64,000 nucleotides of DNA from Kosakonia oryzendophytica (GCF_900094925.1 NZ_FMAY01000001.1:372001-436000); one strand, 5' to 3'; numbered from the stretch's first letter, positions 39,869 to 52,300 are shown. Translations and numbers: made by a program. The notes: generated from the sequence alone by a model not told the origin.

Positions 39869-39903
39869 AAATAAAAATGGCGCTGAAAAAATATTCAACG
39901 CCA
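39869..39903 (-). terminator. Terminator after dedD
   Basis: TGGCGCTGAA/TTCAACGCCA stem (one mismatch) with a 6-base loop, then TTTTTATTTA on the minus strand. Separates dedD from cvpA-purF. Upstream, 39949-39980 holds a second dyad, CCTCACTC/GAGTGAGG, enclosing CTCTTCCGGAAGAG. Confidence 0.8.
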
Positions 39904-40039
39904 CGTTTCCGGTCGCCTGTATTTGGGCGTTATTCAGGCTTTTTCCTCCTCACTCAGGCCCTCTTCCGGAAGAGTGAGGAAGGCGTCATGCGACGCACTC
40001 TACACATTGACTGAGGGCCGGGTTAAGGAGGCGTAACAC

Positions 40040-40756
40040 TTAGTTCGGCGTATACCCCATCACCACGCCGCTTAACCCTGACAACTGATTAAGTTCGCTA
40101 AGGGAGCCTTTCAGCTTATCCCTCGACGCGTCCGGCCCGACCAGAATACGGGTGATTTTACCCTGAACCGGCGTGGTCGGCGATGTGTAAACGCGGTACC
40201 CTGCGCCACGCAATTTGCCAACGATTTCATTGACCTTATCGGCATTTTTCAACGCGCCAAGCTGCACCACATACGCCTTGCCGGTCGGTGTTGGCTTCTC
40301 ATCTTGCGCTTTCGGCGGCTCGGCGGGCTCTTCGTTCGCCATCGCCAGCTGTTCGCTGGTCTTATCACGCACGGCCTGAGGTTGCGTTTGCTGTGGTGCC
40401 TGCAGTTTTGGCTGCGGTTTCTCAACCGGTTTAGGTTTTGTCACCGGCGGTGTGGTCACTTCCGGATTGGCATTGCCGCTGGCGGCAAGTCTTGAAGCAT
40501 CGAGGGACGGCGCAGCCGCATCACCAGCCTGCACCTCTTCCGCTGCCCCTTCCGGCGGCTGGGCCGGCAGCGCCTGCGTTGCAGCCGGCATCATATCGGG
40601 TTCGTCGCGATCGCCAGGTTTCGGCACCAATGGGATCGCCGCGAATTCATCCTGGTAATGCTTTTTCTGCCCGTCGAGCAACCCGGGAAGAATGATCACC
40701 CCGAGCGCGACAAGCACAATAGTGCCCATTAAACGGTTCTGAAACTTACTTGCCAC
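40040..40756 (-). CDS. dedD: DedD, SPOR-domain cell division protein
   Basis: 238 residues (220 in E. coli; the middle linker is longer). N-terminal membrane anchor at about 10-27 (MGTIVLVALGVIILPGLL), a Pro/Gln/Lys/Ala-rich periplasmic linker to about residue 160, then a SPOR domain (YVVQLGALKNADKVNEIVGKLR to the end) that binds denuded septal peptidoglycan. Overlaps the folC stop by 11 bases. Confidence 0.95.
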   Translation of the reverse strand: MASKFQNRLMGTIVLVALGVIILPGLLDGQKKHYQDEFAAIPLVPKPGDRDEPDMMPAATQALPAQPPEGAAEEVQAGDAAAPSLDASRLAASGNANPEVTTPPVTKPKPVEKPQPKLQAPQQTQPQAVRDKTSEQLAMANEEPAEPPKAQDEKPTPTGKAYVVQLGALKNADKVNEIVGKLRGAGYRVYTSPTTPVQGKITRILVGPDASRDKLKGSLSELNQLSGLSGVVMGYTPN

Positions 40757-42014
40757 CGGTTCTCCCCGCGTCCATCGCTTCCATCACATGCGCTACGGTG
40801 TGGAACGATCCACACACCAGCACAGTATCACAGGCGTCGGCTTCCGCCATTGCCGCCTGCCAGGCCTGCGCCACATCCGGCCATGCGCGGCCAGAGGTCA
40901 AATGCGCCAGCAGTTGCTCCGCTGTAGCGCCACGCGGCCCTTCCAGAGGGGCACAATACCAGCTATCGACCACCGGCTCCAGACAGGCAAGCGTCCCGGC
41001 GATGTCTTTATCATGCAGCATGCCAATAACCGCCAGCACGCGTCCTTTTTTCGGCAACGCTGCCAGACGCCCGGCGAGGTAACCCGCTGCATGAGGATTA
41101 TGCGCGACATCGAGAATAAGACGCGGCGACTCGCTCACAATCTGGAAACGTCCAGGTAGAATCGCTTTCGCGACCCCGTCGCGTATCGCCTGCTCGCTGA
41201 CCTCCAGCTGGCTGGCCCGCAGTGCCGCCAGTGCAGTCGCCGCATTGGGTTGCGGTACCTGCGGCAGCGGCAGATGGTTCAGGTCGCCTTGCGCATCGCT
41301 AAAGTCCCAGCCGTCTGCATTCACGGTATAGCGCCATTCCACACCGCGACGCATTAATAACGCGCCCTTTTCCTGCGCAACGTCAGCAATGGTGTGCGGC
41401 ATATCCGGCTCACCAACCACGGCGGGTTTACCGCTGCGGAAAACACCGGCTTTTTCCCGACCGATGCTTTCGCGATCCGGTCCCAGCCAGTCAGTGTGAT
41501 CGAGTGCAATACTGGTTACCACGGCAACGTCGGCATCTACCATATTCGTGGCATCAAGACGGCCGCCAAGCCCCACTTCGAGGATCACCACATCCAGCGC
41601 AGCCTGCTTAAATAACCACAGCGCGGAGAGTGTACCGAATTCAAAATAGCTTAATGAGATGTCGCCACGCACGGCTTCGATTTCTGCAAAGGACGCAGTG
41701 TGTGCAGATTCGGCAAGTTCTTCCCCCTGCACGCGCACACGCTCTGTGTAACGCACCAGATGCGGGGAGCTGTAAACACCCACCCGATAGCCCGCCGCCA
41801 ACAGAATAGACTCCAGCGTACGACAGGTGGTGCCTTTGCCATTGGTGCCAGCAACCGTAAAGACAAACGGCGCGGGGCGCAGCACATCCAGACGCGCCCC
41901 GACCTGGCTTACGCGATCAAGACCCAGATCGATGGTTTTACTGTGCAGATTTTCCAGATAAGAAAGCCACGCGGCCAGGGGCGACGTGGCTTGCGGAATG
42001 CGTTTAGTTTCCAT
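40746..42014 (-). CDS. folC: FolC, dihydrofolate/folylpolyglutamate synthase
   Basis: 422 residues from the ATG at 42014 (METKRIPQATSPL). Mur-ligase fold: P-loop TVAGTNGKGTT near residues 49-59, the dihydropteroate-contact loop, and C-terminal domain DVAHNPHAAGYL. Makes dihydrofolate from dihydropteroate and adds glutamates to folates. A terminator-like hairpin separates it from accD; it overlaps dedD. Confidence 0.97.
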   Translation of the reverse strand: METKRIPQATSPLAAWLSYLENLHSKTIDLGLDRVSQVGARLDVLRPAPFVFTVAGTNGKGTTCRTLESILLAAGYRVGVYSSPHLVRYTERVRVQGEELAESAHTASFAEIEAVRGDISLSYFEFGTLSALWLFKQAALDVVILEVGLGGRLDATNMVDADVAVVTSIALDHTDWLGPDRESIGREKAGVFRSGKPAVVGEPDMPHTIADVAQEKGALLMRRGVEWRYTVNADGWDFSDAQGDLNHLPLPQVPQPNAATALAALRASQLEVSEQAIRDGVAKAILPGRFQIVSESPRLILDVAHNPHAAGYLAGRLAALPKKGRVLAVIGMLHDKDIAGTLACLEPVVDSWYCAPLEGPRGATAEQLLAHLTSGRAWPDVAQAWQAAMAEADACDTVLVCGSFHTVAHVMEAMDAGRTGGK

Positions 42015-42040
42015 GATGCCCGTTGATATGTACGGTTTGA

Positions 42041-42075
42041 AAAACAAAAGGGCAGTGCCTGGTGGCCCTGCCCTT
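42041..42075 (-). terminator. Terminator after accD
   Basis: AAGGGCAG/CTGCCCTT 8-bp stem; the minus strand continues TTGTTTTT. Sits between accD and folC. Confidence 0.75.
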
Positions 42076-42083
42076 CGGTATTA

Positions 42084-42998
42084 TCAGGCGTCGCCTTCCT
42101 GAACTGGCGCCGATGGGATCACCGTGCCAACATGCGTATCGTCCGGATCCGGCGAGGGCAGATTCATCAGCTTCGCCAGAATGCGCGCCAGTTTCAGGCG
42201 CAGTTCCGGGCGGCGGATAATCATATCGATAGCGCCTTTTTCGATCAGGAACTCACTGCGCTGGAATCCCGGCGGCAGTTTTTCACGCACGGTCTGTTCA
42301 ATGACGCGCGGACCGGCAAACCCGATCAGCGCTTTCGGCTCAGCGATGTTCAGATCGCCCAGCATCGCGAAGCTCGCGGAAACGCCACCCATGGTCGGAT
42401 CGGTCAGTACCGAAATATACGGCAGACCGCGCTCCTGCATTTTTGCCAGTGCGGCGGAGGTTTTCGCCATCTGCATCAGCGACATTAACGCTTCCTGCAT
42501 ACGTGCACCGCCGGAAGCGGAGAAGCAGATCAGCGGGCAGTTATCTTCCAGCGCCTGCTCAACTGCACGCACGAAACGCGCGCCAACGACAGAGCCCATC
42601 GAACCGCCCATAAAAGCAAACTCAAACGCCGCCGCAACAACCGGCATGCCATGCAGCGTGCCTTTCATGACCACCAGCGCATCTTTCTCGCCGGTCTCTT
42701 TCTGGGCTGTCGCCAGACGGTCTTTGTATTTTTTGGAATCACGGAACTTCAGCACGTCTTTCGGCTCAAGTTCGCTACCCAGTTCCACCAGTGAACCTTC
42801 ATCCAGCAGGCTATGCAGGCGATTACGCGCTGTCATACGCATGTGGTGGTCACATTTCGGGCAGACCTCAAGGTTACGCTCCAGCTCGGCACGGTACAGC
42901 ACCTGGCCGCAGCTATCGCATTTTGTCCACACACCTTCAGGGATGCTTGCCTTACGGGTGGGGGTAATGTTGCTCTTAATTCTTTCAATCCAGCTCAT
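42084..42998 (-). CDS. accD: AccD, acetyl-CoA carboxylase carboxyltransferase beta subunit
   Basis: 304 residues, same length as E. coli. With AccA transfers CO2 from biotin to acetyl-CoA, making malonyl-CoA. An N-terminal zinc ribbon is visible (C27, C30, C46 and C49: CDSC and CPKC), and the crotonase-like domain has [22 protein letters not shown] with oxyanion Gly residues. Between dedA and folC on the minus strand. Confidence 0.98.
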   Translation of the reverse strand: MSWIERIKSNITPTRKASIPEGVWTKCDSCGQVLYRAELERNLEVCPKCDHHMRMTARNRLHSLLDEGSLVELGSELEPKDVLKFRDSKKYKDRLATAQKETGEKDALVVMKGTLHGMPVVAAAFEFAFMGGSMGSVVGARFVRAVEQALEDNCPLICFSASGGARMQEALMSLMQMAKTSAALAKMQERGLPYISVLTDPTMGGVSASFAMLGDLNIAEPKALIGFAGPRVIEQTVREKLPPGFQRSEFLIEKGAIDMIIRRPELRLKLARILAKLMNLPSPDPDDTHVGTVIPSAPVQEGDA

Positions 42999-43101
42999 TG
43001 ATAACCTTTATACATGAACCTGGTAGCCCATAAATGGTGCACATTAAAACATAACGGTTCGCAACTTGGGATAAAAAAGTGGTCGAACCGCCGTTGACTT
43101 C

Positions 43102-43761
43102 TTATTTTGCCTGTCGCGCCGCGGCGCGGCGGTGGCGAATAATCTCAAACACACCGGGAAGTATAGACACCACGATGATTCCCACAATCAGCAGCTTAAG
43201 ATTCTCCTGGATTGCCGGAATGGTGCCAAAGAAATACCCGGCGTAGGTAAACAGGAGTACCCACAACAGCGCGCCTACAACGTTATAGGCGGCGAAATGG
43301 CGATAAGACATATGCCCCATACCGGCGACAAAAGGCGCGAAAGTACGCACTATCGGCACAAAACGCGCCAGAATAATCGTTTTGCCGCCGTGTTTCTCAT
43401 AAAACTGATGGGTTTTATCAAGATAGCTGCGACGGAACACCTTCGAATTCGGGTTGCTGAATAATCGCTCACCGAATAGCCGCCCGATGGTGTAGTTCAC
43501 CGCATCACCGGCAATCGCCGCAATCAGCATGAGTAACACCATGGTGTGAACATTCAGATCATTGGTTTCCAGCGATGCCAGCGCACCGGCGACGAACAGC
43601 AGGGAATCCCCCGGCAGAAACGGCGTGACCACCAGCCCGGTTTCGCAAAACAGGATCACGAACAGGATCGCGTACACCCACACGCCATATTGCGCCACCA
43701 GTTCCGCCAGATGAACGTCAATGTGCAGGATGAAATCAATCAGAAAGCGTATTAAGTCCAT
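43102..43761 (-). CDS. dedA: DedA, DedA-family membrane protein
   Basis: 219 residues. DedA/SNARE-associated (VTT) family; recent work ties the family to undecaprenyl phosphate or phospholipid movement. The motifs are [24 protein letters not shown] and the re-entrant [20 protein letters not shown] with the conserved Arg. About 5-6 membrane segments. Between truA (28 bases) and accD. Confidence 0.95.
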   Translation of the reverse strand: MDLIRFLIDFILHIDVHLAELVAQYGVWVYAILFVILFCETGLVVTPFLPGDSLLFVAGALASLETNDLNVHTMVLLMLIAAIAGDAVNYTIGRLFGERLFSNPNSKVFRRSYLDKTHQFYEKHGGKTIILARFVPIVRTFAPFVAGMGHMSYRHFAAYNVVGALLWVLLFTYAGYFFGTIPAIQENLKLLIVGIIVVSILPGVFEIIRHRRAAARQAK

Positions 43762-43788
43762 ATGTACTTATGCCTTTTTCAATTGCGA

Positions 43789-44601
43789 CTAGTCCGCCAG
43801 GAACAGCGGGCCCATTGGCGCAGAGGGAAGGTCAAAACGCTGTGGGTAATCCACCGACACCAGATACAGTCCTTCCGCTTTCGCCGTTGCTGCTGCCAGC
43901 GTTCTGTCCTTTACCGCCAGCAACTCTGCTATCCAGCTCTCCGGCTGGTTGTTGGCACCTACTTCCATCAGGCTGCCGACAATATTCCTGACCATATGAT
44001 GTACAAAGGCATTGGCTTTGATATCGACCACCACATAAGGGCCGTGACGACTGACATTAATGTGCATCAGATTGCGCCACGGTGTGCGCGACTGGCACTG
44101 CACCGCGCGAAACGAGGTAAAGTCATTTTCACCGATAAGACACTGTGCGGCGCGATGCATCCGCTCTGCGTCCAGCGGGTGGTAGTAATGTGTTACGCCC
44201 ATGCCTAATACCGCAGGACGCAAGCGATGATTATAAATGACGTAACGGTAACGGCGAGCCGTTGCGCTGAAACGGGCATGAAAATCATCGGGGACATCTT
44301 TCATCCAACGTACCGCGATGTCACCAGGTAAATTCGCATTTACACCCAGCGTCCAGGCTGCCGCTTTGCGCAGCGCGGTGGTTTCAAAATGCACCACCTG
44401 ACCGGTTGCGTGCACCCCTGCGTCCGTACGCCCGGCACAAAACACGGTGATCGGTTCATTCGCAACTTGCGAGAGCGCTTTTTCCAGCTTCTCCTGCACG
44501 CTACGCACTTCCTGCTGACGCTGCCAGCCGTAATATTTGCTGCCGTCGTACTCAATGCCAAGAGCGATTTTGTAGATCGGCGCTTTCAGCTCGTCCTGCA
44601 T
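43789..44601 (-). CDS. truA: TruA, tRNA pseudouridine(38-40) synthase
   Basis: 270 residues. Makes pseudouridine in the anticodon stem of many tRNAs. Catalytic D60 in [14 protein letters not shown]. Overlaps the usg stop by one base (TGATG), so co-translated. Confidence 0.97.
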   Translation of the reverse strand: MQDELKAPIYKIALGIEYDGSKYYGWQRQQEVRSVQEKLEKALSQVANEPITVFCAGRTDAGVHATGQVVHFETTALRKAAAWTLGVNANLPGDIAVRWMKDVPDDFHARFSATARRYRYVIYNHRLRPAVLGMGVTHYYHPLDAERMHRAAQCLIGENDFTSFRAVQCQSRTPWRNLMHINVSRHGPYVVVDIKANAFVHHMVRNIVGSLMEVGANNQPESWIAELLAVKDRTLAAATAKAEGLYLVSVDYPQRFDLPSAPMGPLFLAD

Positions 44602-45614
44602 CAGTACAGATACTCCTGCACCAGTTTTTCAGCGATTTTCACCGCCATCAGCGCGCCGCCGAAGCGAACATTATCCGCCACGGACCAGAACTGGATCTGC
44701 TCCGGCATGCCGTAATCATTACGCACGCAGCCCACGGAGAGGTGTGCCTGGCCGGACGCATCGCCCACCTGCGTCGGGAAATCGTTCTCTTCCGACAATG
44801 CAATATCTTCAAAACGACCGAACGCATCGCGCGCTTCTTCTGCCGCCAACGGACGCATGGCTTCAAAGTTCACCATCTGCGCATGACCGTAGAACACCGG
44901 CGACTGCACGCAACTGGCAGAGATCATTAACCCATCGTCCTGCAAAATTTTACGTGTCTGATCGATAATCACGCGCTCTTCGCGCACGCTGCCTTCGCGG
45001 TCAGCCAACAACGGCAACATATTGAACGCCAACTGGCGACCAAAGTAGTCATCTTCATCAATCGGGATACCGTTCAACAACTTGGCGCTCTGCCCTGCCA
45101 GCGCATCAACGGCCTTTTTGCCATTACGTGAAACGGACAGCATACTGGTCACCGCAATACGTGACAGCCCACCTTCGTCAATCAGCGGTTTCAGCGCCGC
45201 CAGCAACTGACTGGTCAGGCTGTCCGGGACGGCAATAATGTTACGATTGCGGTAATCCGCCAGCACAAACGGGTTGATATCCGGCATCACCAGCGGCACA
45301 TCCGGCTCCAGCGCGAATAAGCCGCTGGAGTCGATAACCAGACACCCCGCATTCGTCGCGTCCTCAATACAGGTTGCAGACGCCTGTGCGCCAGCCACGA
45401 AGAACGCCAGTTGCGCTTGCGTCCAGTCAAACTCAGCCGCGTCTTCCACACGCACGGTTTTACCTGCAAAACGCAGGGTTTCGCCGACGCTTTCGCGTGT
45501 TGCCAGCGCATACAGTTCGCCTACCGGGAACTGGCGCTCCGCCAGCGTTTCGAGCAAGGCTTCTCCGACAGCGCCCGTCGCGCCGAGAACGGCAATATTC
45601 CAGCCTTCAGACAT
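44601..45614 (-). CDS. usg: Usg, aspartate-semialdehyde dehydrogenase-like protein
   Basis: 337 residues. Resembles Asd (N-terminal [15 protein letters not shown] nucleotide motif and [10 protein letters not shown]) but the catalytic Cys of Asd (in the motif NCTT-type region) is not obvious here, so enzyme activity is doubtful. In E. coli it lies between pdxB and truA and no role is established. A terminator-type hairpin lies between pdxB and usg. Confidence 0.93.
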   Translation of the reverse strand: MSEGWNIAVLGATGAVGEALLETLAERQFPVGELYALATRESVGETLRFAGKTVRVEDAAEFDWTQAQLAFFVAGAQASATCIEDATNAGCLVIDSSGLFALEPDVPLVMPDINPFVLADYRNRNIIAVPDSLTSQLLAALKPLIDEGGLSRIAVTSMLSVSRNGKKAVDALAGQSAKLLNGIPIDEDDYFGRQLAFNMLPLLADREGSVREERVIIDQTRKILQDDGLMISASCVQSPVFYGHAQMVNFEAMRPLAAEEARDAFGRFEDIALSEENDFPTQVGDASGQAHLSVGCVRNDYGMPEQIQFWSVADNVRFGGALMAVKIAEKLVQEYLY

Positions 45615-45629
45615 GGTGAATTACTCCAG

Positions 45630-45661
45630 AAAAAAGCGTCCTTGCCGGAGTGTCGGCAAGG
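45630..45661 (-). terminator. Terminator after pdxB
   Basis: CCTTGCCG/CGGCAAGG 8-bp stem, 6-base loop; minus strand continues ACGC then TTTTTT. Just before usg, so some read-through is likely because usg depends on upstream transcription or its own promoter. Confidence 0.75.
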
Positions 45662-45676
45662 AGCATTAAGAAGACA

Positions 45677-46813
45677 TTAACGAACCGGGGTATGAACGGC
45701 GTTGAAGCCCAGTTTGAGCAACAACGCAGCAGCGTCAGCGTCATCGCACTGAACATACAATGATGACCATTCGCGACGCTCAAGATAATGTTTACGCAGT
45801 TTATCGAACTCACCCGGTGTGCCCGCTACTTTTCGCAGCAATGCATCGTCGCGGCGCACATCATACACCAAATGAACCAGCCTTTTCAGCGTTGACTGAT
45901 CAAGCCCACCATGCAGCGTAATGCGGCCAAATTCCGGGGCCGGCAGCAGCGTATCCAGCGCCACCTGTTGGCGTTTACCAATAAATTCACTATATGCCTC
46001 AAAGACCTGCGTTGTACCACGCGCTTTGCCTTCAAGCGTATAACCGGCGATATGCGCCGTACCGATGTCCACGCGATCCAGCAGCGCCACGTTCAGATCC
46101 GGCTCTGGCTCCCATACGTCAAGCACCACACTCAACGCCTGCCCGGCCTGTAGTCGCTGCAACAGCGCGGCATTATCCACCACCGGTCCGCGACAGGCAT
46201 TAATCAGAATAGTGCCAGGCTTGAGGCGGGCAATCAGCGCCTCATCCGCCAGGTGCAGCGTTTTATACGGGCCATCTTTAAACAGTGGCGTATGGAAAGT
46301 CAGGACATCCGCCTCACGCACTAACTCGTCAAGGCTACGGAAATCGCCCGCATCACCGTGATCGGCGCGCGGCGGATCGCACAGCAATGTGCGGATCCCT
46401 AAGGCTTCCAGCCGCGCCTGCAAGCGCCCGCCAACGTTACCCACGCCGACAATACCCACCGTACGATCGGTAAGCGCAAAACCGTCACGTTCCGCCAGCA
46501 TCAACAGTGAAGAGAACACATATTCCACCACTGCAATTGCATTACAGCCGGGCGCGGCGGAAAAAGCGATCCCCGCCTGTTCCAGCCAGGCATCATCCAC
46601 ATGATCGGTACCTGCGGTTGCCGTACCGACAAATTTGATCCCCGTTCCCTGCAATAACGCAGCATTGACTTTCGTTACCGATCGCACCATTAAGGCATCG
46701 GCATCCGCCAGTTCCGCCACCGGGATCGGGCGACCCGGAACAGCTTTAACCTCACCCAAACGACTGAAGAGATCGCGGGCGTAAGGCATATTTTCATCAA
46801 CAAGGATTTTCAC
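45677..46813 (-). CDS. pdxB: PdxB, erythronate-4-phosphate dehydrogenase
   Basis: 378 residues from the GTG at 46813 ([17 protein letters not shown]. coli length); the frame continues 29 codons upstream, discounted. D-2-hydroxyacid dehydrogenase in pyridoxal phosphate synthesis: nucleotide motif [13 protein letters not shown], catalytic Arg in [10 protein letters not shown], Asp/Glu in DVWEPEP and His in [14 protein letters not shown] PdxB-specific dimerisation domain ends the protein. Confidence 0.97.
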   Translation of the reverse strand: MKILVDENMPYARDLFSRLGEVKAVPGRPIPVAELADADALMVRSVTKVNAALLQGTGIKFVGTATAGTDHVDDAWLEQAGIAFSAAPGCNAIAVVEYVFSSLLMLAERDGFALTDRTVGIVGVGNVGGRLQARLEALGIRTLLCDPPRADHGDAGDFRSLDELVREADVLTFHTPLFKDGPYKTLHLADEALIARLKPGTILINACRGPVVDNAALLQRLQAGQALSVVLDVWEPEPDLNVALLDRVDIGTAHIAGYTLEGKARGTTQVFEAYSEFIGKRQQVALDTLLPAPEFGRITLHGGLDQSTLKRLVHLVYDVRRDDALLRKVAGTPGEFDKLRKHYLERREWSSLYVQCDDADAAALLLKLGFNAVHTPVR

Positions 46814-46920
46814 TAGAGTACCTGTTTGAGAACGGGAGTTGAGCGCGCAAGTGTGCCATAATCTGGCGGCCAGGCATACCCGCAATGCCGACAACGCCAT
46901 GCGAGAGTAAGAGGATTTTC

Positions 46921-47931
46921 ATGATGCAACCCATTCAGGGTGCCCCCGGGCGCCCTCCCGGGCAGGAGCCGCTACAAACCGGCAGTGTTCCCGGTGAACT
47001 ACCTTTATCCAGTGTGCAACGCACGGTGCTGGAACGCCTGGTTATTCGCCTGATCGCGTTGACGCAGCAACAGAGCGCAGAAGTCTGGGCTGGCGTGAAA
47101 CACGATTTAGGGCTGAAGAACGATGCGCCGCTGCTTTCCCGCCACTTTCCGGCTGCAGAGCAGAATCTGAATCAGCGGGTGGAAACCGCCACGCAAAACC
47201 ATACCACCCGGCAGATAATCTCACAGTTGACCGAACTCCTGGGCCAGGGGAATAACCGCCAGGCAGTGAGTGATTTTATTCGCCAGCAGTTCGGGCAGAC
47301 GGCGCTGAGCCAGTTGACGCCGCAACAACTGAAAACCGTACTGACGATGCTGCAAAACAACCAGATTGTTATTCCGCAACCGCAGCAGCGCCCGGCCACC
47401 GAGCGCCCGTTACTGCCTGCGGAGCACAATTCCCTTAACCAGGCGGTGACGAAACTGGCGGCAGCGACAGGCGAATCCGGCAAGCTTATCTGGCAGTCGA
47501 TGCTGGAACTGTCCGGGGTGAAAACAGGTGAGCTGATCCCGGCAAAGCACTTCGCCCCGCTGATGACGTGGCTACAGGCGCGCCAGACACTGAGCACCCA
47601 TCCCGCGCCGACGCTGCACACGGTGCAAACTGCGTTGAAACAGCCGCTGGATCCCATCGAGATGCGCACGATGACGGAATATGCGCAGCAAAACTGGCAA
47701 GCGACACCGCAAACGGTACTGACCACGGCACAGGTGCAGGATATTCTCAATCAGGTGTTTTTACGCCGCACCGAGCGTTCGCCGGAAGCGCTGGAGATCC
47801 GCAATATTCAGCCGATCTACAGCCCGTTTGTCGCACCAATTATTGAGACGGTTAAATCGATTTCCACCCGACCGGGTTTGTTCTTTATCGCGCTGCTGGT
47901 CGTTGCGTTCCTGTTCTGGCTGGTGAGCTAA
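46921..47931 (+). CDS. flk: Flk, flagellar hook-to-filament checkpoint protein
   Basis: 336 residues from the ATG at 46921 (MMQPIQGAPG; GAGG six bases upstream). A Pro/Gln-rich N-terminus (about 1-30), a helical middle, and a single C-terminal membrane anchor at about 317-335. Regulates flagellar substrate switching in Salmonella. The sequence is less conserved with E. coli (331 residues) than its neighbours: the middle region matches only in blocks such as LLSRHFPAAE and LLPAEHN. Confidence 0.92.
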   Translation: MMQPIQGAPGRPPGQEPLQTGSVPGELPLSSVQRTVLERLVIRLIALTQQQSAEVWAGVKHDLGLKNDAPLLSRHFPAAEQNLNQRVETATQNHTTRQIISQLTELLGQGNNRQAVSDFIRQQFGQTALSQLTPQQLKTVLTMLQNNQIVIPQPQQRPATERPLLPAEHNSLNQAVTKLAAATGESGKLIWQSMLELSGVKTGELIPAKHFAPLMTWLQARQTLSTHPAPTLHTVQTALKQPLDPIEMRTMTEYAQQNWQATPQTVLTTAQVQDILNQVFLRRTERSPEALEIRNIQPIYSPFVAPIIETVKSISTRPGLFFIALLVVAFLFWLVS

Positions 47932-47965
47932 AAAAGGCCCGACGGCGTTCACGCCTGTCGGGCCT
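47930..47965 (-). terminator. Terminator of the beta-glucosidase gene
   Basis: AGGCCCGAC/GTCGGGCCT stem with an inner GGCG/CGCC; the minus strand continues into a T-run. Lies between the convergent ends of flk and the GH1 gene. Confidence 0.85.
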
Positions 47966-47985
47966 GTAGTCTTATCCGGCTTAAC

Positions 47986-49431
<1,446 letters not shown>

Positions 49432-49459
49432 CTAATGATGCTGAAAGAATAAACAAGCC

Positions 49460-49482
49460 AGCGGTGACATAACATCACCGCT
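49460..49482. other. Inverted repeat ahead of the beta-glucosidase gene
   Basis: AGCGGTGA/TCACCGCT, 8-bp arms around a 7-base spacer, 44 bases upstream of the GH1 start. Could be a leader hairpin or a second operator. Confidence 0.45.
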
Positions 49483-49493
49483 GTCTCGTTTTG

Positions 49494-49507
49494 TGAAACC
49501 GGTTGCA
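49494..49507. promoter_or_regulatory. AscG-type operator ahead of the beta-glucosidase gene
   Basis: TGAAACCGGTTGCA, one mismatch from TGAAACCGGTTTCA, the recognition sequence reported for E. coli AscG (LacI family, beta-glucoside genes). About 80 bases upstream of the GH1 start. No LacI-family gene lies next to it, so the regulator would act from elsewhere. Confidence 0.55.
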
Positions 49508-49537
49508 AAGAGAGTCATCCGCGCTGTCGGTACGCGA

Positions 49538-50719
49538 TTATTTATGTGAACGAAAAGCGATTAACGTCACCACAATACCCGTAACTGCAGAGATCGCGCC
49601 GGCCAGGAACACAGAGGAATACCCCAAAGACGTCGCAATCAGACCGGTTAACGGGCCGGTCAAGGCATACGAGATATCCTGAAAGGCAGCATACCCACCA
49701 AGCGCCGTCCCCCGTACCTGTGGCGGTACGCGTTTCACCACTTCGACGCCCAGCGCCGGGAAGATCAACGAACAACCGCAACCGGTTAATGCTGCGCCCA
49801 ACAGCGCCATCCACGCGCCGTGCGCTTGCCACAGCAGCACCAGGCCAAGGGTTTCAATCACCAACGAGACAATGGCGACGCGCACCCCGCCGAAACGGTC
49901 CGGCATCCAGCCGAACAGGATGCGCATCAGCACAAATGCGCCGCCAAAAGCCGTCAGGGTAAAACCGGCCATTGGCCAGCCCTGGCTGGCGAAATAGAGC
50001 GAGACAAACGTACCAATCACCGCAAAACCCACGCCCTGCAAGGCGAGCCCGAGGCCCGGCTGCCAGATAAGCCCTACGACGCTCCATAACGACGGACGGC
50101 CCCCTGTATGCGCAGGCACGCTGCGCACGCTGCCGTTAAACGCCCACGCGACAAGCGGTAACAGCATGGTGGTTGCCGCCAGAACAGCAAAACCAAAATG
50201 GCTGTGGATCATCAGCCCCAGCGGCGCCCCGGCGGCCAGTGCGCCGTAAATCGCCATGCCATTCCACGACATCACTTTGCCGGAACGTGCAGGCCCCACC
50301 AGCCCCATGCCCCACGTCAACGTGCCGGTCAGCAACTGGCTTTCGCCGAACCCCAGGATCAGACGCCCGATAACCAGCAACGCGAATTTCACCATCGGCT
50401 CCACCGGCAATAGCGCGGCCAGCAACCAGGCCACTCCCGCCAGCCCACAGGCAAACATCCCCTGCAATGCTGAACGCTTAGCGCCAAACTGGTCCGCCAG
50501 GCGACCGGCATAACCGCGCGTTAGCACCGTGGCAAGAAACTGAATGCCCACGGCGATGCCAACCAGGGTGTTGCCATAACCCAGTTCATTGTGCACAAAC
50601 AATGGGATCACCGGTAACGGCAGCCCGACGGTCATATACGTCAGAAAAACCGCAAAAGCGATGCGAAACAGCGAGACATTCGCTGAAGAGGAACGAACAG
50701 ATTGTGTTTCTACAGACAT
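49538..50719 (-). CDS. yfcJ: YfcJ, MFS transporter
   Basis: 393 residues (392 in E. coli). Major facilitator (12 membrane segments), DHA1-like, with the loop motif [17 protein letters not shown] between segments 2 and 3. Transcribed toward the GH1 gene. E. coli YfcJ is an uncharacterised efflux-type transporter; the substrate is unknown. Confidence 0.93.
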   Translation of the reverse strand: MSVETQSVRSSSANVSLFRIAFAVFLTYMTVGLPLPVIPLFVHNELGYGNTLVGIAVGIQFLATVLTRGYAGRLADQFGAKRSALQGMFACGLAGVAWLLAALLPVEPMVKFALLVIGRLILGFGESQLLTGTLTWGMGLVGPARSGKVMSWNGMAIYGALAAGAPLGLMIHSHFGFAVLAATTMLLPLVAWAFNGSVRSVPAHTGGRPSLWSVVGLIWQPGLGLALQGVGFAVIGTFVSLYFASQGWPMAGFTLTAFGGAFVLMRILFGWMPDRFGGVRVAIVSLVIETLGLVLLWQAHGAWMALLGAALTGCGCSLIFPALGVEVVKRVPPQVRGTALGGYAAFQDISYALTGPLTGLIATSLGYSSVFLAGAISAVTGIVVTLIAFRSHK

Positions 50720-50886
50720 GCATTACTCCATAACGCAGAGTAAGGCGGGATTGGGAAGTGCCCACGCCCCCTCTACCTGAGTGCCAGGATTAAGGTGCGT
50801 TGGATAACGTTAAACGCTTACGCATTATCGTATTGATAATGTTGCGGTGTGGAGTTTGCCTGCCACAGTGACAGGTTGTCAACGCA

Positions 50887-50913
50887 TAAAAAAAGGGAGC
50901 CTCAGGCTCCCTT
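50887..50913 (-). terminator. Terminator of fabB
   Basis: AAGGGAGCC/GGCTCCCTT stem with a 3-base loop; the minus strand continues TTTTTTTA. Immediately downstream of the fabB stop. Confidence 0.9.
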
Positions 50914-50930
50914 TATCTGTTTGCTTATGG

Positions 50931-52145
50931 TTACTTCAGTTTGCGCATAACGAGCGTGGCGTTTGTGCCGCCGAAACCGAAGCTGTTGGACATTACCGTC
51001 GTCAGTGCGGCATCAGTCGGTTTGGTCACAATGTTCAGGCCCGCCGCTTGCTCATCCAGCTCTTCTACGTTGATGCTCGGCGCGATAAAGCCGTGTTCCA
51101 GCATCAGCAGCGAGTAGATGGCTTCCTGTACACCGGCAGCGCCCAGAGAGTGACCGGTCATCGCTTTGGTCGCGGAGATTGCCGGGCTGTTATCACCGAA
51201 CACTTCGCGGATAGCACCCAGTTCTTTCACGTCGCCAACCGGCGTCGAGGTACCGTGGGAGTTCAGGTAATCAATCGGCGTATCCACACCGTGCATTGCC
51301 ATCTTCATGCAGCGTACTGCGCCTTCGCCTGACGGAGCCACCATGTCAGCACCATCGGACGTTGCGCCGTAACCGACGATCTCCGCATAGATATGCGCGC
51401 CGCGCGCCAGTGCGTGCTCCAGTTCTTCAACCACAACCATACCGCCGCCGCCTGCGATAACGAAACCATCGCGGTGTGCGTCATAAGTACGGGAAGCTTT
51501 GTCCGGCGTCTCGTTGTATTTGGTGGAGAGTGCGCCCATCGCGTCGAACTCACAGGCCATTTCCCAGCACAGCTCTTCACCACCGCCAGCAAAAACGATG
51601 TCCTGTTTGCCCAGTTGAATCTGCTCTACCGCATTACCAATGCAGTGCGCAGAAGTAGCACATGCAGAACTGATGGAGTAGTTCACACCGTGAATTTTAA
51701 ACGGCGTTGCGAGACAAGCGGATACCGCAGACGCCATCGCTTTGGTCACCACATACGGACCGACCGCTTTCAGACCACGCGGGCTACGCATTGCGTCAGC
51801 GCCAAAGACCTGAGATTTAGAAGAACCGCCAGAACCGGCAATCAGGCCCACGCGCGGATTGTTCTGATAAACCTCTTCTTTCAGGCCAGCATCTTCAATC
51901 GCCTGCTGCATGGAGAGATAGGAATAGATAGAGGCATCGTTCATGAAACGAACCACTTTACGGTCAATCAAACCGGTCGTGTCCAGTTTAATGTTGCCCC
52001 ATACGTGGCTGCGCATGCCGGAATCTTTGAATTCCTGAGAGAATGTGATCCCTGAGCGCCCTTCACGCAGAGATGCCAGGACTTCCTGCTGGTTGTTACC
52101 AATGCTGGAAACGATGCCCAGGCCAGTAATCACTGCACGTTTCAT
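50931..52145 (-). CDS. fabB: FabB, beta-ketoacyl-ACP synthase I
   Basis: 404 residues (406 in E. coli). Elongates acyl-ACP with malonyl-ACP and is needed for unsaturated fatty acids. The active-site Cys is C162 in [10 protein letters not shown] (one less than E. coli because of a one-residue gap near 108); the two His are in LNSHGTSTP and MTGHSLGA. The glycine-rich C-terminus [11 protein letters not shown] is intact. Divergent from mnmC; preceded by FabR- and FadR-like sites. Confidence 0.98.
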   Translation of the reverse strand: MKRAVITGLGIVSSIGNNQQEVLASLREGRSGITFSQEFKDSGMRSHVWGNIKLDTTGLIDRKVVRFMNDASIYSYLSMQQAIEDAGLKEEVYQNNPRVGLIAGSGGSSKSQVFGADAMRSPRGLKAVGPYVVTKAMASAVSACLATPFKIHGVNYSISSACATSAHCIGNAVEQIQLGKQDIVFAGGGEELCWEMACEFDAMGALSTKYNETPDKASRTYDAHRDGFVIAGGGGMVVVEELEHALARGAHIYAEIVGYGATSDGADMVAPSGEGAVRCMKMAMHGVDTPIDYLNSHGTSTPVGDVKELGAIREVFGDNSPAISATKAMTGHSLGAAGVQEAIYSLLMLEHGFIAPSINVEELDEQAAGLNIVTKPTDAALTTVMSNSFGFGGTNATLVMRKLK

Positions 52146-52189
52146 TCAATACCCCTAAGTCGCACTAATTAAGTTTCGTGTCGCAAGAT

Positions 52190-52207
52190 AGCGTACACTT
52201 GTACGCC
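52190..52207. promoter_or_regulatory. FabR-type site of fabB
   Basis: AGCGTACACTTGTACGCC, a near-perfect inverted repeat that fits the FabR motif (AGCGTAC..GT-CGC). 45 bases upstream of fabB. Confidence 0.75.
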
Positions 52208-52210
52208 GAA

Positions 52211-52225
52211 CAAGTCCGATCAGAC
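52211..52225. promoter_or_regulatory. FadR-like site ahead of fabB
   Basis: CAAGTCCGATCAGAC partly fits the FadR dyad (CTGGTC-GACCAG type) on the other strand. fabB is a known FadR-activated gene in E. coli. Weak match, so tentative. Confidence 0.4.
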
Positions 52226-52300
52226 AATTTGTGAGGAAATTTGCGCCTTTCCTTGACGACCGTTAAGATCGTGCCACTGCCTGATGGACGAGTAACTTAC

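Noticed and set aside
39949-39980. CCTCACTC/GAGTGAGG dyad near the cvpA promoter considered as a transposon end or REP element.
   Set aside because: No duplication, transposase or second copy in the window; probably just a hairpin.
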